Of a DNA stretch of 64,000 nucleotides, positions 20,601 to 28,894 are shown in pieces. The stretch is from Flavobacteriaceae bacterium GF1 (GTDB lineage: Bacteria; Bacteroidota; Bacteroidia; Flavobacteriales; Flavobacteriaceae). Made by a program: the position numbers and the translations under genes. The stretch covers positions 398,556 to 462,555 of the forward strand of contig WNKP01000003.1 in the NCBI GenBank assembly GCA_009797885.1. The letters run 5' to 3'. Each line of letters opens with the position of its first letter. Position 1 is the stretch's first letter. The notes beneath the pieces were generated by a model, which saw only the letters and a program-made list of their open reading frames with translations, had not been told where the DNA came from and did no database searches.

Positions 20601-21235
20601 TGTTTCAGCACTCGGTTTAGAGGAGAGGGCTCAAACTCCTTTTGCGTATGGGCATTGACATTGGGCGTGCTCAGGGTCGTAAAGTCTTCCGCATAGTTCG
20701 TCTTATAATAGCCTTGGGTGGCCGAGGCCCTATCCCCGCGATAGCTCCCCAGGGCGCCAGTGGGCTCATGATAGGGGAGCCACTCCTTTTCCTGGCGGCC
20801 GTACCCATCGTACTCCATATGGGTAATAATATCATCCCGGTCGCGGGCGGCCTTGATGTCCACTTGTTGTAGGGGCCTACCCAGGCCGTCAAAATAGGTG
20901 ATGGCCTCATAAACATCACCCTCCTTGGTACCAGAGGTGGTAAATGTGGGCATGGCCCGTTGAAAACTGCGTGTGAACACATAGTTCTCCGTCCCGCTCA
21001 GGGCAATGTCGGTATAGGGTTCGTGGGCCGTGGAGGGCAGGACCGTAGCGGTAAAGATGGCCCCGCTCTGGATAAAGGTATTGGGCCTTAGGGTAATGCT
21101 CTGCAGATCCGAGAGTGTTACGGTCTGCCCGCTCAATACGTTGTAGTCCGTTTGTCCCACAGGGGGCATGGTGATTTGGGAAAATACCCATTGACCGACC
21201 AAGATGGTGATGACTGTGTTTATATACTTCCCCAT
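17636..21235 (-). CDS. RHS repeat polymorphic toxin (DUF6443-type) with hydrophobic C-terminal tip
   Basis: A 1199-residue secreted protein. An N-terminal signal peptide (about residues 1-20) is followed by a DUF6443-like segment (QTDYNVLSGQTVTLSDLQSI), many YD repeats, and the RHS core ending (NYYPFGMEHKGYNFA, then STGRFWQIDPLAEDY). After the core the sequence changes to a 230-residue tip with a glycine/alanine-rich hydrophobic segment (VGAVGSVAVIAESGGTASLL) and a Ser-rich tail. The tip is visibly more AT-rich than the GC-rich core. It might insert into membranes; no catalytic motif is apparent. Only 3 bp separate it from the upstream YD-repeat gene, so the two are one operon. Confidence 0.85.
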   Translation of the reverse strand: MGKYINTVITILVGQWVFSQITMPPVGQTDYNVLSGQTVTLSDLQSITLRPNTFIQSGAIFTATVLPSTAHEPYTDIALSGTENYVFTRSFQRAMPTFTTSGTKEGDVYEAITYFDGLGRPLQQVDIKAARDRDDIITHMEYDGYGRQEKEWLPYHEPTGALGSYRGDRASATQGYYKTNYAEDFTTLSTPNVNAHTQKEFEPSPLNRVLKQAAPGQDWKLGNGHEIGFGYHVNSQSNDAVAKFEVVFTGGNPEAPTLNKLSGAYATGELYKNVTYDENHTSGTNHSTEEFVDKNGRVILKRTYNNGPHDTYYVYDDYGNLTYVIPPKVTTASVSTTELNELCYQYKYDHRNRLVEKKLPGKGTSSIWEEIVYNKLDQPVLTRDPVLYNTARWLFTKYDAHGRVAYSGIHLRGTGRTSMQASVDASLTYEGQTDATTSVLLDNKQVHYTNNTYPSTDIVELHTINYYDSYVDTDGLSVPTTVLGQAKASNVKGLPTVSKVRVLGTSYWITTITGYDEKGRAIYTATKNNYLNTTDIVETELDFGGKVVQTRATHQRTGHSDIVTLDTFTYDHQGRLARQQQTINGQAQETLVDNSYNHLGQLVQKEVGGGLQTVEYAYNVRGWLKQINDPTSLGGDLFAFAINYNDPSNSAKARYDRAVTEGIWKTANDNVQRSYLYDYDAFGRITGATSSNTNYNLGLVQYDKMGNITRLKRNGHRDVNATNFGLMDDLTYQYDGNQLKSINDATAASTVTGFIEGAESTTEYQFDANGNMTRDDNKKITSVKYNHLNMPTKITVTGSNAGILDYVYAADRTKLQKKKTQGGVTTTTDYNGNYVYENGTLKQITQPEGYIEPDGSGWQYVYRYVDIWGNTRITYADDNNDGSIDPSTEIRKEQNYYPFGMEHKGYNFASYGVENNLKTYQGQELTKDLGLNTHEWRYRVSDPSTGRFWQIDPLAEDYVYNSTYAFQENKLGMGTELEGLELDEFDWNQLTEQGIMNGTALGEDYNPDNPNHENMIYPGPPGKAQKVIKGVQGMAMGTVGAVGSVAVIAESGGTASLLGGTTALTLSITEIGIGFGQIVDAFANDGANEPLHKSSSLAGLVAHQNGSENAEMIDALGQFAPGMLSGGNLSTIAKMSDVTLFNTIQGVDAIQDTYGVIEAAGNLISTQSSSNNTSDNSHSSSTSSLKLDTRLVKTEKNPF

Positions 21236-21238
21236 GAC

Positions 21239-24200
21239 CTATTGGTTTTTGTAGTTGTACTTATATTCTTCGACAAGGTTGCCGTCATCGTCCTTTACGG
21301 CTATGAGCCTGTTGTGTCCGTCATATTCATACCGGAAGGTATGGCCCCTTGGGTCGGTCATAGTGGTCATCCCAACCAAAGGGTCATACGTATAGGTGGT
21401 GACCAGGGCATCCTCCATGCTCGAATTGGTGCGGAGCGTATTTTCCTGTGCGGTGGTAAGGCCACCGTTCCCCGTATTGAAATCGGTGATGAAGCCTGGT
21501 AATGCGTCTATATCGGCCCTGGTGGCGTTTTCTATTTTAGCGACAGGGTATTGGCCACGGTACCCCCAGATGTAACTGACGGGCGGCCCATTGGCCCTGG
21601 AGACTTCCAGCAGATTGCCCTGGGCGTCATAGTCCAGATACTCGATCCGGTTTTCCAAACTGTCATCGTCCTTTGCCGTCTGCACATTTTGGGGCAGCAC
21701 GAGATTGCCCCCCCAATCCAAAAAGTTGGTTCGTGTAGTAGTCTTTGACAAGACGGTATCCAGATGGTTCAGTACGGTCTGTTCCACTTGTACCGCCTGG
21801 CCTGGCCTGGCCGTTTGCAATAGGTCCAATGCGGTGGATGCCGATGGGGACAGTCCACTGAGCTCGTTCTTATTTGCCGGGTAATACGTTTTTGTAACAA
21901 TACGTTTTGTATTGTTTGCGGTCATCTCGGAACCACTTAGCTGGTAATGTTTGTCATAGTCCTGGGTATATACTGTCCGCTCCGTGAGTGCCGAGGCACC
22001 ATCATAGGTTGTTTCTTCCTTGGAATAGAGGTCCAACGTACCTCCGGTCAAATAAAAGGGGGTAAACTCATTGTGTTCATCGGGGTCGTTCAATGTTCCG
22101 TCCTGATCGGAAAAGACAATAAACGTGGCGACATGTTTGGTCCTGCCCGCCTCATATATTCCACCCATAAGGTCCAAAGGGGACAATGGTGGGGTCATTA
22201 AGTGGAGGGCGGAGCCAACGGTACCTCCATAACGGTATTTATTTTTTATTTCCTTGAGTAAGATATAGCCCCGAGATTCTTTTTTATAATATTTGGTCCC
22301 CACGGGTTTTCCCCTCATCCATTCATTGTCCGTGGCCAAATGGTAAGGAAACGTATGGAAATTCCCGGAATCCGAAAATGCGGTAAACTGATATTCGGTT
22401 TTCCCTTCCCTGCCATTTGCGCCACTAATGTGTTCCGTGACATATTCATATCCTTCGTGGTTCCCCTGTTCATAGGTCAAGGGACTACCGGGACGTGCAC
22501 CGTATTTTCTGTTGAGGACGACCACGCCACCCACAACATCGTCCTTGAAGTAATAGGCGGGCAAGGAAAACACCTTACCACTGCCTAACCCCTGTGGATC
22601 TCTATATTCGTATTCCTTTTCTATGGTCCCGCCAAAGGCATCATTCAGTACGGTCTTTTTAATCCGATTGCCCGAGGTAAAAAGCAGTTCGGTACCGGTG
22701 GCCTGATCGTTCACGTTCTCTTTCCATGATACTGAAACACTAAAAGAGTTGGTGAAAATATCGTTGTGATCATGTGGTATCCTGGGATTCGGGCTGACCT
22801 TAATTACATAAGTGCCCGGGGAAAGGATCATGTCCACCCGATCGTTGATCAGGGTTACACTGGTCTGGGGGCCGATCAACTGAGCCTCGTAGGGACAGTC
22901 CTCACTCAGCTGTTCAGTACCGCAATCTTCTTCCTCTCCCAGATCGGTAACGACCTGTGCCGTACCAACGATATTGCCGATGGTAAAAGGTTCCGATTCG
23001 TATTCGTAGAACGTTTCGTTAAAGCGTGAGGGATGCTTTGCCAGCCCTGCACCTTTTGTTACCGTGGGATTGGTGTCCGGAAACAAAAGGTCCTTAAAAT
23101 ACCCCGGGGGTACCGCTCGGTTATGCTCATATTCATAGTTAAGGGACCCGCCGGTGGGTAGCTCCATTCTTGTGAGCATTCCCGCCTGGGATTTTAGGGT
23201 ATCAACTTCGCGATTGATGGTCGTTGTTCCGTAATCAAAAAACGTCAAGAACTGCCCATTGTTCTTTCCATTATAATAGCCCCAAGTGTCCTGGGAATTG
23301 GAAAAGCGATGGGGCAGTGCAGTACCGTTATAGAAAAATTGATAGGGGGGGAGTGGGGCCGACTCCAATTTATCATTAACGGTTATGGAATCCAGGAACA
23401 GTCTCTTGTTCGCTTTGGTATCACAGGTTGCCAATTCGGCAAGGACATTGGAATCCACGGGGGCCGTAGTATAGGAATAGTTGAATTCGTAGCTTTTGAC
23501 CAGGGAATTGTCCAATTCGGTAATCTCAATTTTGTCCAGGGTCTTGGCACTATCAAGATCTTGTCTTGCGGTGGTTGCCCTGAATTTGATCTTCCCTTGA
23601 TCATACTGGATTTCCAAAATTTGGTTCTGGACCGGCCTTACTTTTGCGAAATACGAAGCTGGCAGGCTTGTTCCCGCTTCGAATTTGTCAAAGCTCCTCC
23701 TACAATAATTGGGTTGCTCTTCCTCATAGGTAAAGGTAATGGTCTTTCCTCCCGGTCCCGTAATATCCATAAGGTACCAGGCCGTATATGCATTAAAGGA
23801 ACCACTGCCCGGAGCAGGAGTAAGCGAACCATCTGAAAAAGTTAGGTTTTGCAAGATGTTCTCTTTGTCCCTTGCCGTTCGTGAAGCATTTTTGGAAAGT
23901 CCAAAATGCAGGGTATACCCATCCGGGGTGGTAACCTTCCAACCGCTGATTTCGCCCACGGTTCCGCTCGCCCAGACCGGAACTATTTTAAGATCCGTAA
24001 AATGCTGTATAATGGGCAGTTTGGTGCGCTGGTCAAAGATGAACTTACCGGAATACCCCAAAAAATTGAACATAAAACTGTCCGGATAAAGATCCTGTTC
24101 TCCCAACTGGACACTGTCGTATATTCGCTGTCTTGTGTTAACGTTGGTAAAGAAGGTTTCATAAAAATTGTCCCTTAAATACCCTTTGACCCCATTGGGG

Positions 24201-24529
24201 ATATACTCATCCGCCGAACCCCTGATCTGTCTGGTGATGACACCACCAAAATTTAGGGTCCAGCCCAATCCCACCCTGGAGGCGATTTCCTCTACAAGGA
24301 TGCCCTTGGCATGGTAACTGAGGTGTATGGGAATGGACATTCCTTCCAGATCCATGGTATGGATGGGTACTTTGATATCCGGTGTCCCGTTGTAAAATGA
24401 AACGGGGATATCCACATATTTGGCCAAGGCCGTCGCTTCTGGTGAAGGGGGAATCAAATCGGGCATTTCCTGGGCGTGGCCCAAAGCCATGACCAGGGAG
24501 ACCATGATGGTTGTTACTGTTTTTTTCAT
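21239..24529 (-). CDS. Large secreted YD-repeat protein, first gene of the RHS operon
   Basis: A 1096-residue protein with signal peptide (MKKTVTTIMVSLVMALGHAQ) and a conserved N-terminal region (PDLIPPSPEATALAKYVDIP...VGLGWTLNFGGVITRQIRG) found at the front of Bacteroidota RHS loci. It ends in YD repeats (TYDPLVGMTTMTDPRGHTF, YEYDGHNRLIAVKDDDGN) and stops without an RHS core, directly before the core-bearing gene. The two together probably build one RHS shell from two chains. Its ATG overlaps the stop of a 58-codon remnant ORF upstream, which may couple their translation. Confidence 0.85.
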   Translation of the reverse strand: MKKTVTTIMVSLVMALGHAQEMPDLIPPSPEATALAKYVDIPVSFYNGTPDIKVPIHTMDLEGMSIPIHLSYHAKGILVEEIASRVGLGWTLNFGGVITRQIRGSADEYIPNGVKGYLRDNFYETFFTNVNTRQRIYDSVQLGEQDLYPDSFMFNFLGYSGKFIFDQRTKLPIIQHFTDLKIVPVWASGTVGEISGWKVTTPDGYTLHFGLSKNASRTARDKENILQNLTFSDGSLTPAPGSGSFNAYTAWYLMDITGPGGKTITFTYEEEQPNYCRRSFDKFEAGTSLPASYFAKVRPVQNQILEIQYDQGKIKFRATTARQDLDSAKTLDKIEITELDNSLVKSYEFNYSYTTAPVDSNVLAELATCDTKANKRLFLDSITVNDKLESAPLPPYQFFYNGTALPHRFSNSQDTWGYYNGKNNGQFLTFFDYGTTTINREVDTLKSQAGMLTRMELPTGGSLNYEYEHNRAVPPGYFKDLLFPDTNPTVTKGAGLAKHPSRFNETFYEYESEPFTIGNIVGTAQVVTDLGEEEDCGTEQLSEDCPYEAQLIGPQTSVTLINDRVDMILSPGTYVIKVSPNPRIPHDHNDIFTNSFSVSVSWKENVNDQATGTELLFTSGNRIKKTVLNDAFGGTIEKEYEYRDPQGLGSGKVFSLPAYYFKDDVVGGVVVLNRKYGARPGSPLTYEQGNHEGYEYVTEHISGANGREGKTEYQFTAFSDSGNFHTFPYHLATDNEWMRGKPVGTKYYKKESRGYILLKEIKNKYRYGGTVGSALHLMTPPLSPLDLMGGIYEAGRTKHVATFIVFSDQDGTLNDPDEHNEFTPFYLTGGTLDLYSKEETTYDGASALTERTVYTQDYDKHYQLSGSEMTANNTKRIVTKTYYPANKNELSGLSPSASTALDLLQTARPGQAVQVEQTVLNHLDTVLSKTTTRTNFLDWGGNLVLPQNVQTAKDDDSLENRIEYLDYDAQGNLLEVSRANGPPVSYIWGYRGQYPVAKIENATRADIDALPGFITDFNTGNGGLTTAQENTLRTNSSMEDALVTTYTYDPLVGMTTMTDPRGHTFRYEYDGHNRLIAVKDDDGNLVEEYKYNYKNQ

Positions 24530-24702
24530 GTTGTGATGTGCTTTTTGGGGGTTATGGGAAAAAATGGTGTTTTATGCAATGGTAGTGCAGTACAGTATAA
24601 AATACGTGATGTGCTTGCCCTGTGGTGGATGGCTTTGGTGTAGGCCAAAAAGGATGAAAGCAAGGGGCCAGTGGGCCCCAGGGCCCGGTAGGTTGTTTTC
24701 AT
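24526..24702 (-). pseudogene. 5' remnant of a tail-fibre-like gene, now leading into the RHS operon
   Basis: Starts ATGAAAACAACCTACCGGGC, nearly the same as the start of the tail-fibre gene at 28672 (MKTTYRA...), then diverges after about 15 codons. The frame continues for 58 codons and its TGA overlaps the ATG of the YD-repeat gene (ATGA). The DNA upstream (24703-24912) also copies the leader of that tail-fibre gene. It is best read as a duplication scar whose promoter now serves the RHS genes. Confidence 0.7.
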
Positions 24703-24733
24703 AGGGAACGTTCTTCGTTTTGGTTTAGGATTT

Positions 24734-24912
24734 TAGTTGAAAAATCGTTTATAAAAGAAAGATTAATCTTGTTAAATTTTCATGATAAAAATCATAGTAC
24801 CCTATTCTTTGTTTGTCTTCATCGAACTATTCGGTAACTAGTGTGAAGTAGCTTGGCTACTTTGCCATGGCAACAGCAAAACTTTTGAAATGGTGACTCG
24901 GCGGCGGTGATA
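24734..24912 (-). repeat. Duplicated leader segment, copy upstream of the RHS operon
   Basis: About 180 bp that matches 28700-28880 with scattered differences. Shared stretches include AAAAGAAAGATTAATCTTGTT and the CTTCATCGAACTATTCGGTA region, and both include the ATGATAAAAATCAT palindrome. The 400-bp gap between the RHS and tail-fibre genes consists of this segment and two gene remnants. Confidence 0.85.
24782..24795. promoter_or_regulatory. Crp/Fnr-type palindrome upstream of the RHS operon
   Basis: ATGATAAAAATCAT is a perfect palindrome of the TGAT-N4-ATCA class bound by Crp/Fnr regulators. It lies 80 bp upstream of the ATG at 24702. Identical copy at 28751; near-identical copy at 48335. 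The identity of the regulator is inferred. Confidence 0.45.
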
Positions 24913-24939
24913 GACTACTAATAGACATACGTTTTTCAT
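24837..24939 (-). pseudogene. 5' remnant of a second tail-fibre-like gene
   Basis: ATGAAAAACGTATGTCTATT begins at 24939, overlapping the stop of the preceding tail-fibre gene by 4 bp. This is exactly how the gene starting at 26656 (MKNVCLLVAYLMF) is coupled to its own upstream neighbour. After eight codons the similarity ends at the joint with the duplicated leader, and the frame runs out after 33 codons. Confidence 0.65.
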
Positions 24940-25817
24940 GGCTCATTTGCATTTAATGGATTTTCTAATTTTTTTAATCGTTTTTCTTGATGGTGGACCA
25001 GATTGTATAAAGCTGCTATTTGCCCATCCTTTAGAAGTAGTTTCTTTTCCTGTAATAAGATGTAAAGGGTCAACTCCTCAATTTTTTCCAGGAGTTTCAT
25101 ATTCATTTCGCCCAATTGAATACCATTGGCCTCCAGTTCTTTGGCCGAGGGAATATTGGGCAAATGCCCGTGTTCTTGGATGTAGTTTTGGACTTCTTCC
25201 AAGGATTTAAGGTCATACCCTTCCTTAAAGACATAATCGGGAGCGGGAACGGTAAGGTCTACCTGGACCTCTTCGGCATGGATATCCCCTTTTACGGCAA
25301 GTTTGGCATCTGGAGCTGTGGTGCCGATGCCCACATTGCCAAACTTGTTTATGGTCATATGGGTAATGGGATAGCCAATTATGGATGGCGAGGTTCCCAA
25401 ACGAAGATTTCCCCTAACGCCATCAAAACGTACTTCGGCAGAATATTTATCGGGGTCTAAATCAGATGTGCCGCTAGGTTCATAAGAATGGTAAAAATAC
25501 AATATGGCGTGACCTCCTTGATGAAACGCCATGGCGTTACCAATCTGTAACTTATCCTGTGGGGAGGTTGTTCCAATGCCAATATTACCGCCGGATTTCA
25601 CGGTCAACCATTCTTTGGTGGTAGTGGCATCTTCAAACAGACCCCAGCGATCGCCCATAACCATACCACTTGCCCAAACACCGTTGGTTGAATTGCTTTG
25701 AAATAAGCTGATATTGTTGGGGGAATTTAAAACCAACTTTCGGTAGTTCTCGGTCAAATCTTGGGCCGTCACTATAGTGGAAAGCAAAAGTGACAGCATA
25801 AGGGAAGGTGTTTTCAT
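24936..25817 (-). CDS. Tail-fibre-like secreted protein, paralogue A
   Basis: A 293-residue protein with signal peptide (MKTPSLMLSLLLSTIVTAQ) and two beta-structured repeats marked VGIGTT/IGIGTT. The C-terminal 110 residues (from KLAVKGDIHAEE; VPAPDYVFKEGYDLKSLEEV; HLPNIPSAKELEANGIQLGE; then a coiled coil) are shared with the three genes upstream. This C-terminus resembles trimerising tail-fibre/intramolecular-chaperone endings common in Bacteroidota. The variable N-terminal parts suggest surface binding proteins. It overlaps the next gene by 4 bp and is last of the array. Confidence 0.75.
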   Translation of the reverse strand: MKTPSLMLSLLLSTIVTAQDLTENYRKLVLNSPNNISLFQSNSTNGVWASGMVMGDRWGLFEDATTTKEWLTVKSGGNIGIGTTSPQDKLQIGNAMAFHQGGHAILYFYHSYEPSGTSDLDPDKYSAEVRFDGVRGNLRLGTSPSIIGYPITHMTINKFGNVGIGTTAPDAKLAVKGDIHAEEVQVDLTVPAPDYVFKEGYDLKSLEEVQNYIQEHGHLPNIPSAKELEANGIQLGEMNMKLLEKIEELTLYILLQEKKLLLKDGQIAALYNLVHHQEKRLKKLENPLNANEP

Positions 25818-26656
25818 AGTTTTGTCTTTAAGATTGATTCCAGTTTTTCGAATTTTCCCTCATATTCCCTATTCCTGTTTTCCAACTCAATTACATATAG
25901 GGTCAGTTCTTCAATCTTCTCCAAAAGTTTCATATTCATTTCGCCCAGTTCAATGCCATTGGCCTTCAATTCTTTGGCCGAGGGGATATTGGGCAAATGC
26001 CCGTGTTTTTTGATATGGTTTTGGACTTCTTCCAGGGATTTGAGGTCATACCCTTCCTTAAAGACATAATCCGGGGCGGGAACGGCAAGATCTACTTTTA
26101 CCTCTTCCGTATGGATACGGCCCTTTACGGTAAGCTTGGCATCTGGGGAAGTAGTGCCTATGCCTACTTTGCCATTATAGGCCAGATAGAGATCATTTTC
26201 CCCATAATTGATCCGTCCAAATTTTGCAGTTTCAATAACGGCATCCCCACCATTGGGCAGTATACCATCAAGAATAGCACCCCCTGTCCAAGCCGACTGA
26301 TCTAAAAACACCATTAGTTGGGGAATTGCCGCGGTAAAATTGACTTCCAAATGGGCAGTTACGCCATCGGAGCTGATACGGGCTTCTGACCAATAGCCTC
26401 CATTACTGAGGGAGATTAGATTAAGGCCTCCATAGGAAGACCATCCCTTAAACCAAGAAATCTTGGCCACCCATGGTTGAGAAGCCCCCCCTTGGGTCAT
26501 CAGCACAACTTCGTTATACCCCCTGCCATAGGCACCATCCAATCGTGCCACCCGTTTCCATCCTGGTGCATCAACCTCTACTGTTTTGTTGCTATAATGT
26601 TGAGGGAAAATACATTGGAACATAAGATATGCTACCAATAGACATACGTTTTTCAT
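25814..26656 (-). CDS. Tail-fibre-like secreted protein, paralogue B
   Basis: A 280-residue paralogue with signal peptide (MKNVCLLVAYLMFQCIFPQ) and a unique N-terminal domain of about 150 residues, then VGIGTTSPDAKLTVKG and the common C-terminal block ending in a coiled coil. Start and stop overlap the flanking paralogues by 4 bp, so translation is probably coupled through the array. A copy of its first codons remains as a remnant at 24939. Confidence 0.75.
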   Translation of the reverse strand: MKNVCLLVAYLMFQCIFPQHYSNKTVEVDAPGWKRVARLDGAYGRGYNEVVLMTQGGASQPWVAKISWFKGWSSYGGLNLISLSNGGYWSEARISSDGVTAHLEVNFTAAIPQLMVFLDQSAWTGGAILDGILPNGGDAVIETAKFGRINYGENDLYLAYNGKVGIGTTSPDAKLTVKGRIHTEEVKVDLAVPAPDYVFKEGYDLKSLEEVQNHIKKHGHLPNIPSAKELKANGIELGEMNMKLLEKIEELTLYVIELENRNREYEGKFEKLESILKTKL

Positions 26657-27561
26657 GGCTCATTTGCTTTTAAGAGGTTCTCTAATTTTTTTAATCGTTT
26701 TTCTTGATGGTGGACCAAGCTGTACAAAGCTGCTATTTCCCCATCCTTTAGAAGTAGCTTATCTTCCTGTGCCAAGATGTAAAGGGTCAACTCCTCGATT
26801 TTCTCCAAGAGTTTCATATCCATTTCTCCCAGTTCAATGCCGTTGGCTTCCATTTCTTTGGCAGAGGGAATATTGGGCAAATGCCCGTTTTCTTGAATGT
26901 AGTTCTGGACTTCTTCCAGGGATTTGAGGTCATACCCTTCCTTAAAGACATAATCCGGTGCGGGAACGGCAAGATCCACCTGAATCTCTTCGGCGTGGAT
27001 GTTCCCTTTTACAGTAAGTTTGGCGTCCGGGGCAGTAGTGCCGATGCCCACTTTTCCCGAATGTAAGATCCTGAACAGACTAATGTTTCCCACACTTTGG
27101 ATATCAAGCCCGTTATAAGCCCCTTCGCCCGATCCCCCGACTCGGATACGGGCAGTGTTATTGTACCAGGAGAGGTTCACATTTGCATCATCATTTGTTG
27201 GATTTGGGGTAATTAAGTCCCCTTTTAAATCCACCTGGCCGTTCTCATTGGCAAGCACTACCTTTCTCCAAGGTTTCCAGATAGTTTCATTTGGATCCCA
27301 ATACCTGAAGATCAAATCGCCATAAATGGATTGATAACCGCTGACTCCGATTTCAAAGTTTCGACAGCAGCTTCCATCGGAAACGGTCAGTTTGGTCCCA
27401 TATGGGTAGGTCCAATTGAAAGTGTTGGTACTACCTGGTCCCCTTTGATAACTGATTCCGGAGGAAATGTCCTGAACAGGGGCTCCCTCATCATAAGTGG
27501 TCTGTGCTGCTGTGGATGTGGTCCAGATGAATAAAACCGAAAGTATAACCGCTCTTTTCAT
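26653..27561 (-). CDS. Tail-fibre-like secreted protein, paralogue C
   Basis: A 302-residue paralogue. Signal peptide MKRAVILSVLFIWTTSTAAQ; unique beta-rich N-terminal part; VGIGTTAPDAKLTVKGNIHA and the shared C-terminal domain; then a final helical segment (KLLLKDGEIAALYSLVHHQE) it shares with paralogue A but not B or D. It lies 1 bp after paralogue D and overlaps B by 4 bp. Confidence 0.75.
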   Translation of the reverse strand: MKRAVILSVLFIWTTSTAAQTTYDEGAPVQDISSGISYQRGPGSTNTFNWTYPYGTKLTVSDGSCCRNFEIGVSGYQSIYGDLIFRYWDPNETIWKPWRKVVLANENGQVDLKGDLITPNPTNDDANVNLSWYNNTARIRVGGSGEGAYNGLDIQSVGNISLFRILHSGKVGIGTTAPDAKLTVKGNIHAEEIQVDLAVPAPDYVFKEGYDLKSLEEVQNYIQENGHLPNIPSAKEMEANGIELGEMDMKLLEKIEELTLYILAQEDKLLLKDGEIAALYSLVHHQEKRLKKLENLLKANEP

Positions 27562-27562
27562 A

Positions 27563-28672
27563 TTATTCCTTAGTAAGAAGTTCTAGAATGATTGTATTTT
27601 GCTTTTGGAGGCGTTCTATTATTCGTTCCTGGGCAATAAGGTATAAGGTGAGTTCCTCAATTTTTTCCAAGAGTTTCATGTCCATTTCTCCCAGTTGAAT
27701 ACCATTGGCCTCCAGTTCTTTGGCTGAGGGGATATTGGGCAAATGCCCGTGTTTTTGAATGTAGTTTTGGACTTCTTCCAGGGATTTGAGTTCATACCCC
27801 TCCTTAAAGACATAATCCGGGGCGGGAACGGCAAGATCTACCTTGATCTCTTCGGCGTGGATGTTCCCTTTTACAGTAAGTTTGGCGTCCGGGGCAGTAG
27901 TGCCGATGCCCACACGGCCATTTTGGTGGATTCCGATAAAACCACTTGCCGATTTTAGTAGTAGGCCATAGTATCCCGCTACTTGCACGGCACCTCTATC
28001 ATGGGTATTGGAGAGGTCCATAAAATCGCTTCTCCCCAATCCATACCAAGGGCTGGCATTGGTAAGGTCCGTAATGGTTGACAAGGAAAACGTTGTCGCC
28101 CGAATACCATTGCCCTCCACATGTAATTGGGCCAATGGGGTATAGGTTCCTATCCCCACATTGCCACCGAGAAACAGTATTTCATTCGTCCCGTTCTCTA
28201 CCTGGATTCGAAACTCACTTAGGGAAGTACTGAGTCCCATATAGGCTTTTCTGGTACCATTGCTCGATTTCCAATTGGTATAGAGCCAACTGTCATCACT
28301 GGTCTGGAACGTTTGTATGGCGTCGGTATCACTCGCAATATGGAGGGGGGACAATGGACTGCTGTACCCAATGCCCACATGTCCCGTCTCGTGGTCGATC
28401 CGCATGCGTTCGTTACCCTCCGTCTTGAACAAAAGGTCGTTGTTGTAGGAGGAAAAGGCATTTGTGGTGGTATAGACGTCCTTATTAAAAATAATATTGG
28501 GCCTATCCGTATAGATATGACCATGGGACGAATTAAAAGGTCCTATTTCAATGGTTCCGTGATTGGTGGTAAAGGTATGTTTGGTAGATCCGTTGTAGGT
28601 GGCCTGTGCGCTTACCAAAAAAGACAAAAGCAAAGCGCCAATGGGCAGCATGGCCCGGTAGGTTGTTTTCAT
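27563..28672 (-). CDS. Tail-fibre-like secreted protein, paralogue D (first of the array)
   Basis: At 369 residues the longest of the four. Signal peptide (MKTTYRAMLPIGALLLSFLV), three VGIG-type beta repeats (VGIGYSSPLSPLHIA, VGIGTYTPLAQLHVEG, VGIGTTAPDAKLTVKG), and the shared C-terminal domain. Preceded by the leader that carries the Crp/Fnr-type palindrome. The same leader plus the first codons of this gene are duplicated before the RHS operon. Confidence 0.75.
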   Translation of the reverse strand: MKTTYRAMLPIGALLLSFLVSAQATYNGSTKHTFTTNHGTIEIGPFNSSHGHIYTDRPNIIFNKDVYTTTNAFSSYNNDLLFKTEGNERMRIDHETGHVGIGYSSPLSPLHIASDTDAIQTFQTSDDSWLYTNWKSSNGTRKAYMGLSTSLSEFRIQVENGTNEILFLGGNVGIGTYTPLAQLHVEGNGIRATTFSLSTITDLTNASPWYGLGRSDFMDLSNTHDRGAVQVAGYYGLLLKSASGFIGIHQNGRVGIGTTAPDAKLTVKGNIHAEEIKVDLAVPAPDYVFKEGYELKSLEEVQNYIQKHGHLPNIPSAKELEANGIQLGEMDMKLLEKIEELTLYLIAQERIIERLQKQNTIILELLTKE

Positions 28673-28699
28673 ATAGCGTGTTCTTGGTTAATTGGATGA

Positions 28700-28880
28700 T
28701 TTTAAAAGAAAAATCGTATATAAAAGAAAGATTAATCTTGTTAATTTTTTATGATAAAAATCATAGTACCCTATTTTTTGTTTGTCTTCATCGAACTATT
28801 CGGTAGCTAGTGTGAAATAGATTGGCTGCTTTGCCACGGCAACAGCAAAACTTTTGAAATGGTGACGCGGCAGCGGTATA
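28700..28880 (-). repeat. Duplicated leader segment, copy upstream of the tail-fibre array
   Basis: Partner of the segment at 24734-24912. It contains the ATGATAAAAATCAT palindrome at 28751-28764 and is probably the promoter region of the tail-fibre operon. It fills the left part of the 574-bp gap between the array and the LacI gene. Confidence 0.85.
28751..28764. promoter_or_regulatory. Crp/Fnr-type palindrome upstream of the tail-fibre operon
   Basis: ATGATAAAAATCAT, identical to the copy at 24782 and placed the same distance (79-92 bp) from its start codon. Confidence 0.45.
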
Positions 28881-28894
28881 ACCCTGTCGCCTTT

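Noticed and set aside
23309..23836. 175-codon and other long frames antisense to the RHS genes
   Set aside because: The GC-rich, stop-poor RHS core produces long antisense frames throughout 18.7-24.1 kb; none shows a recognisable protein.
24936..28672. Possible tandem repeat or CRISPR-like array because of recurring blocks about 1 kb apart
   Set aside because: The recurring blocks are the shared C-terminal coding domains of four paralogous genes; there are no short repeats with uniform spacers. No CRISPR array was seen in the window.
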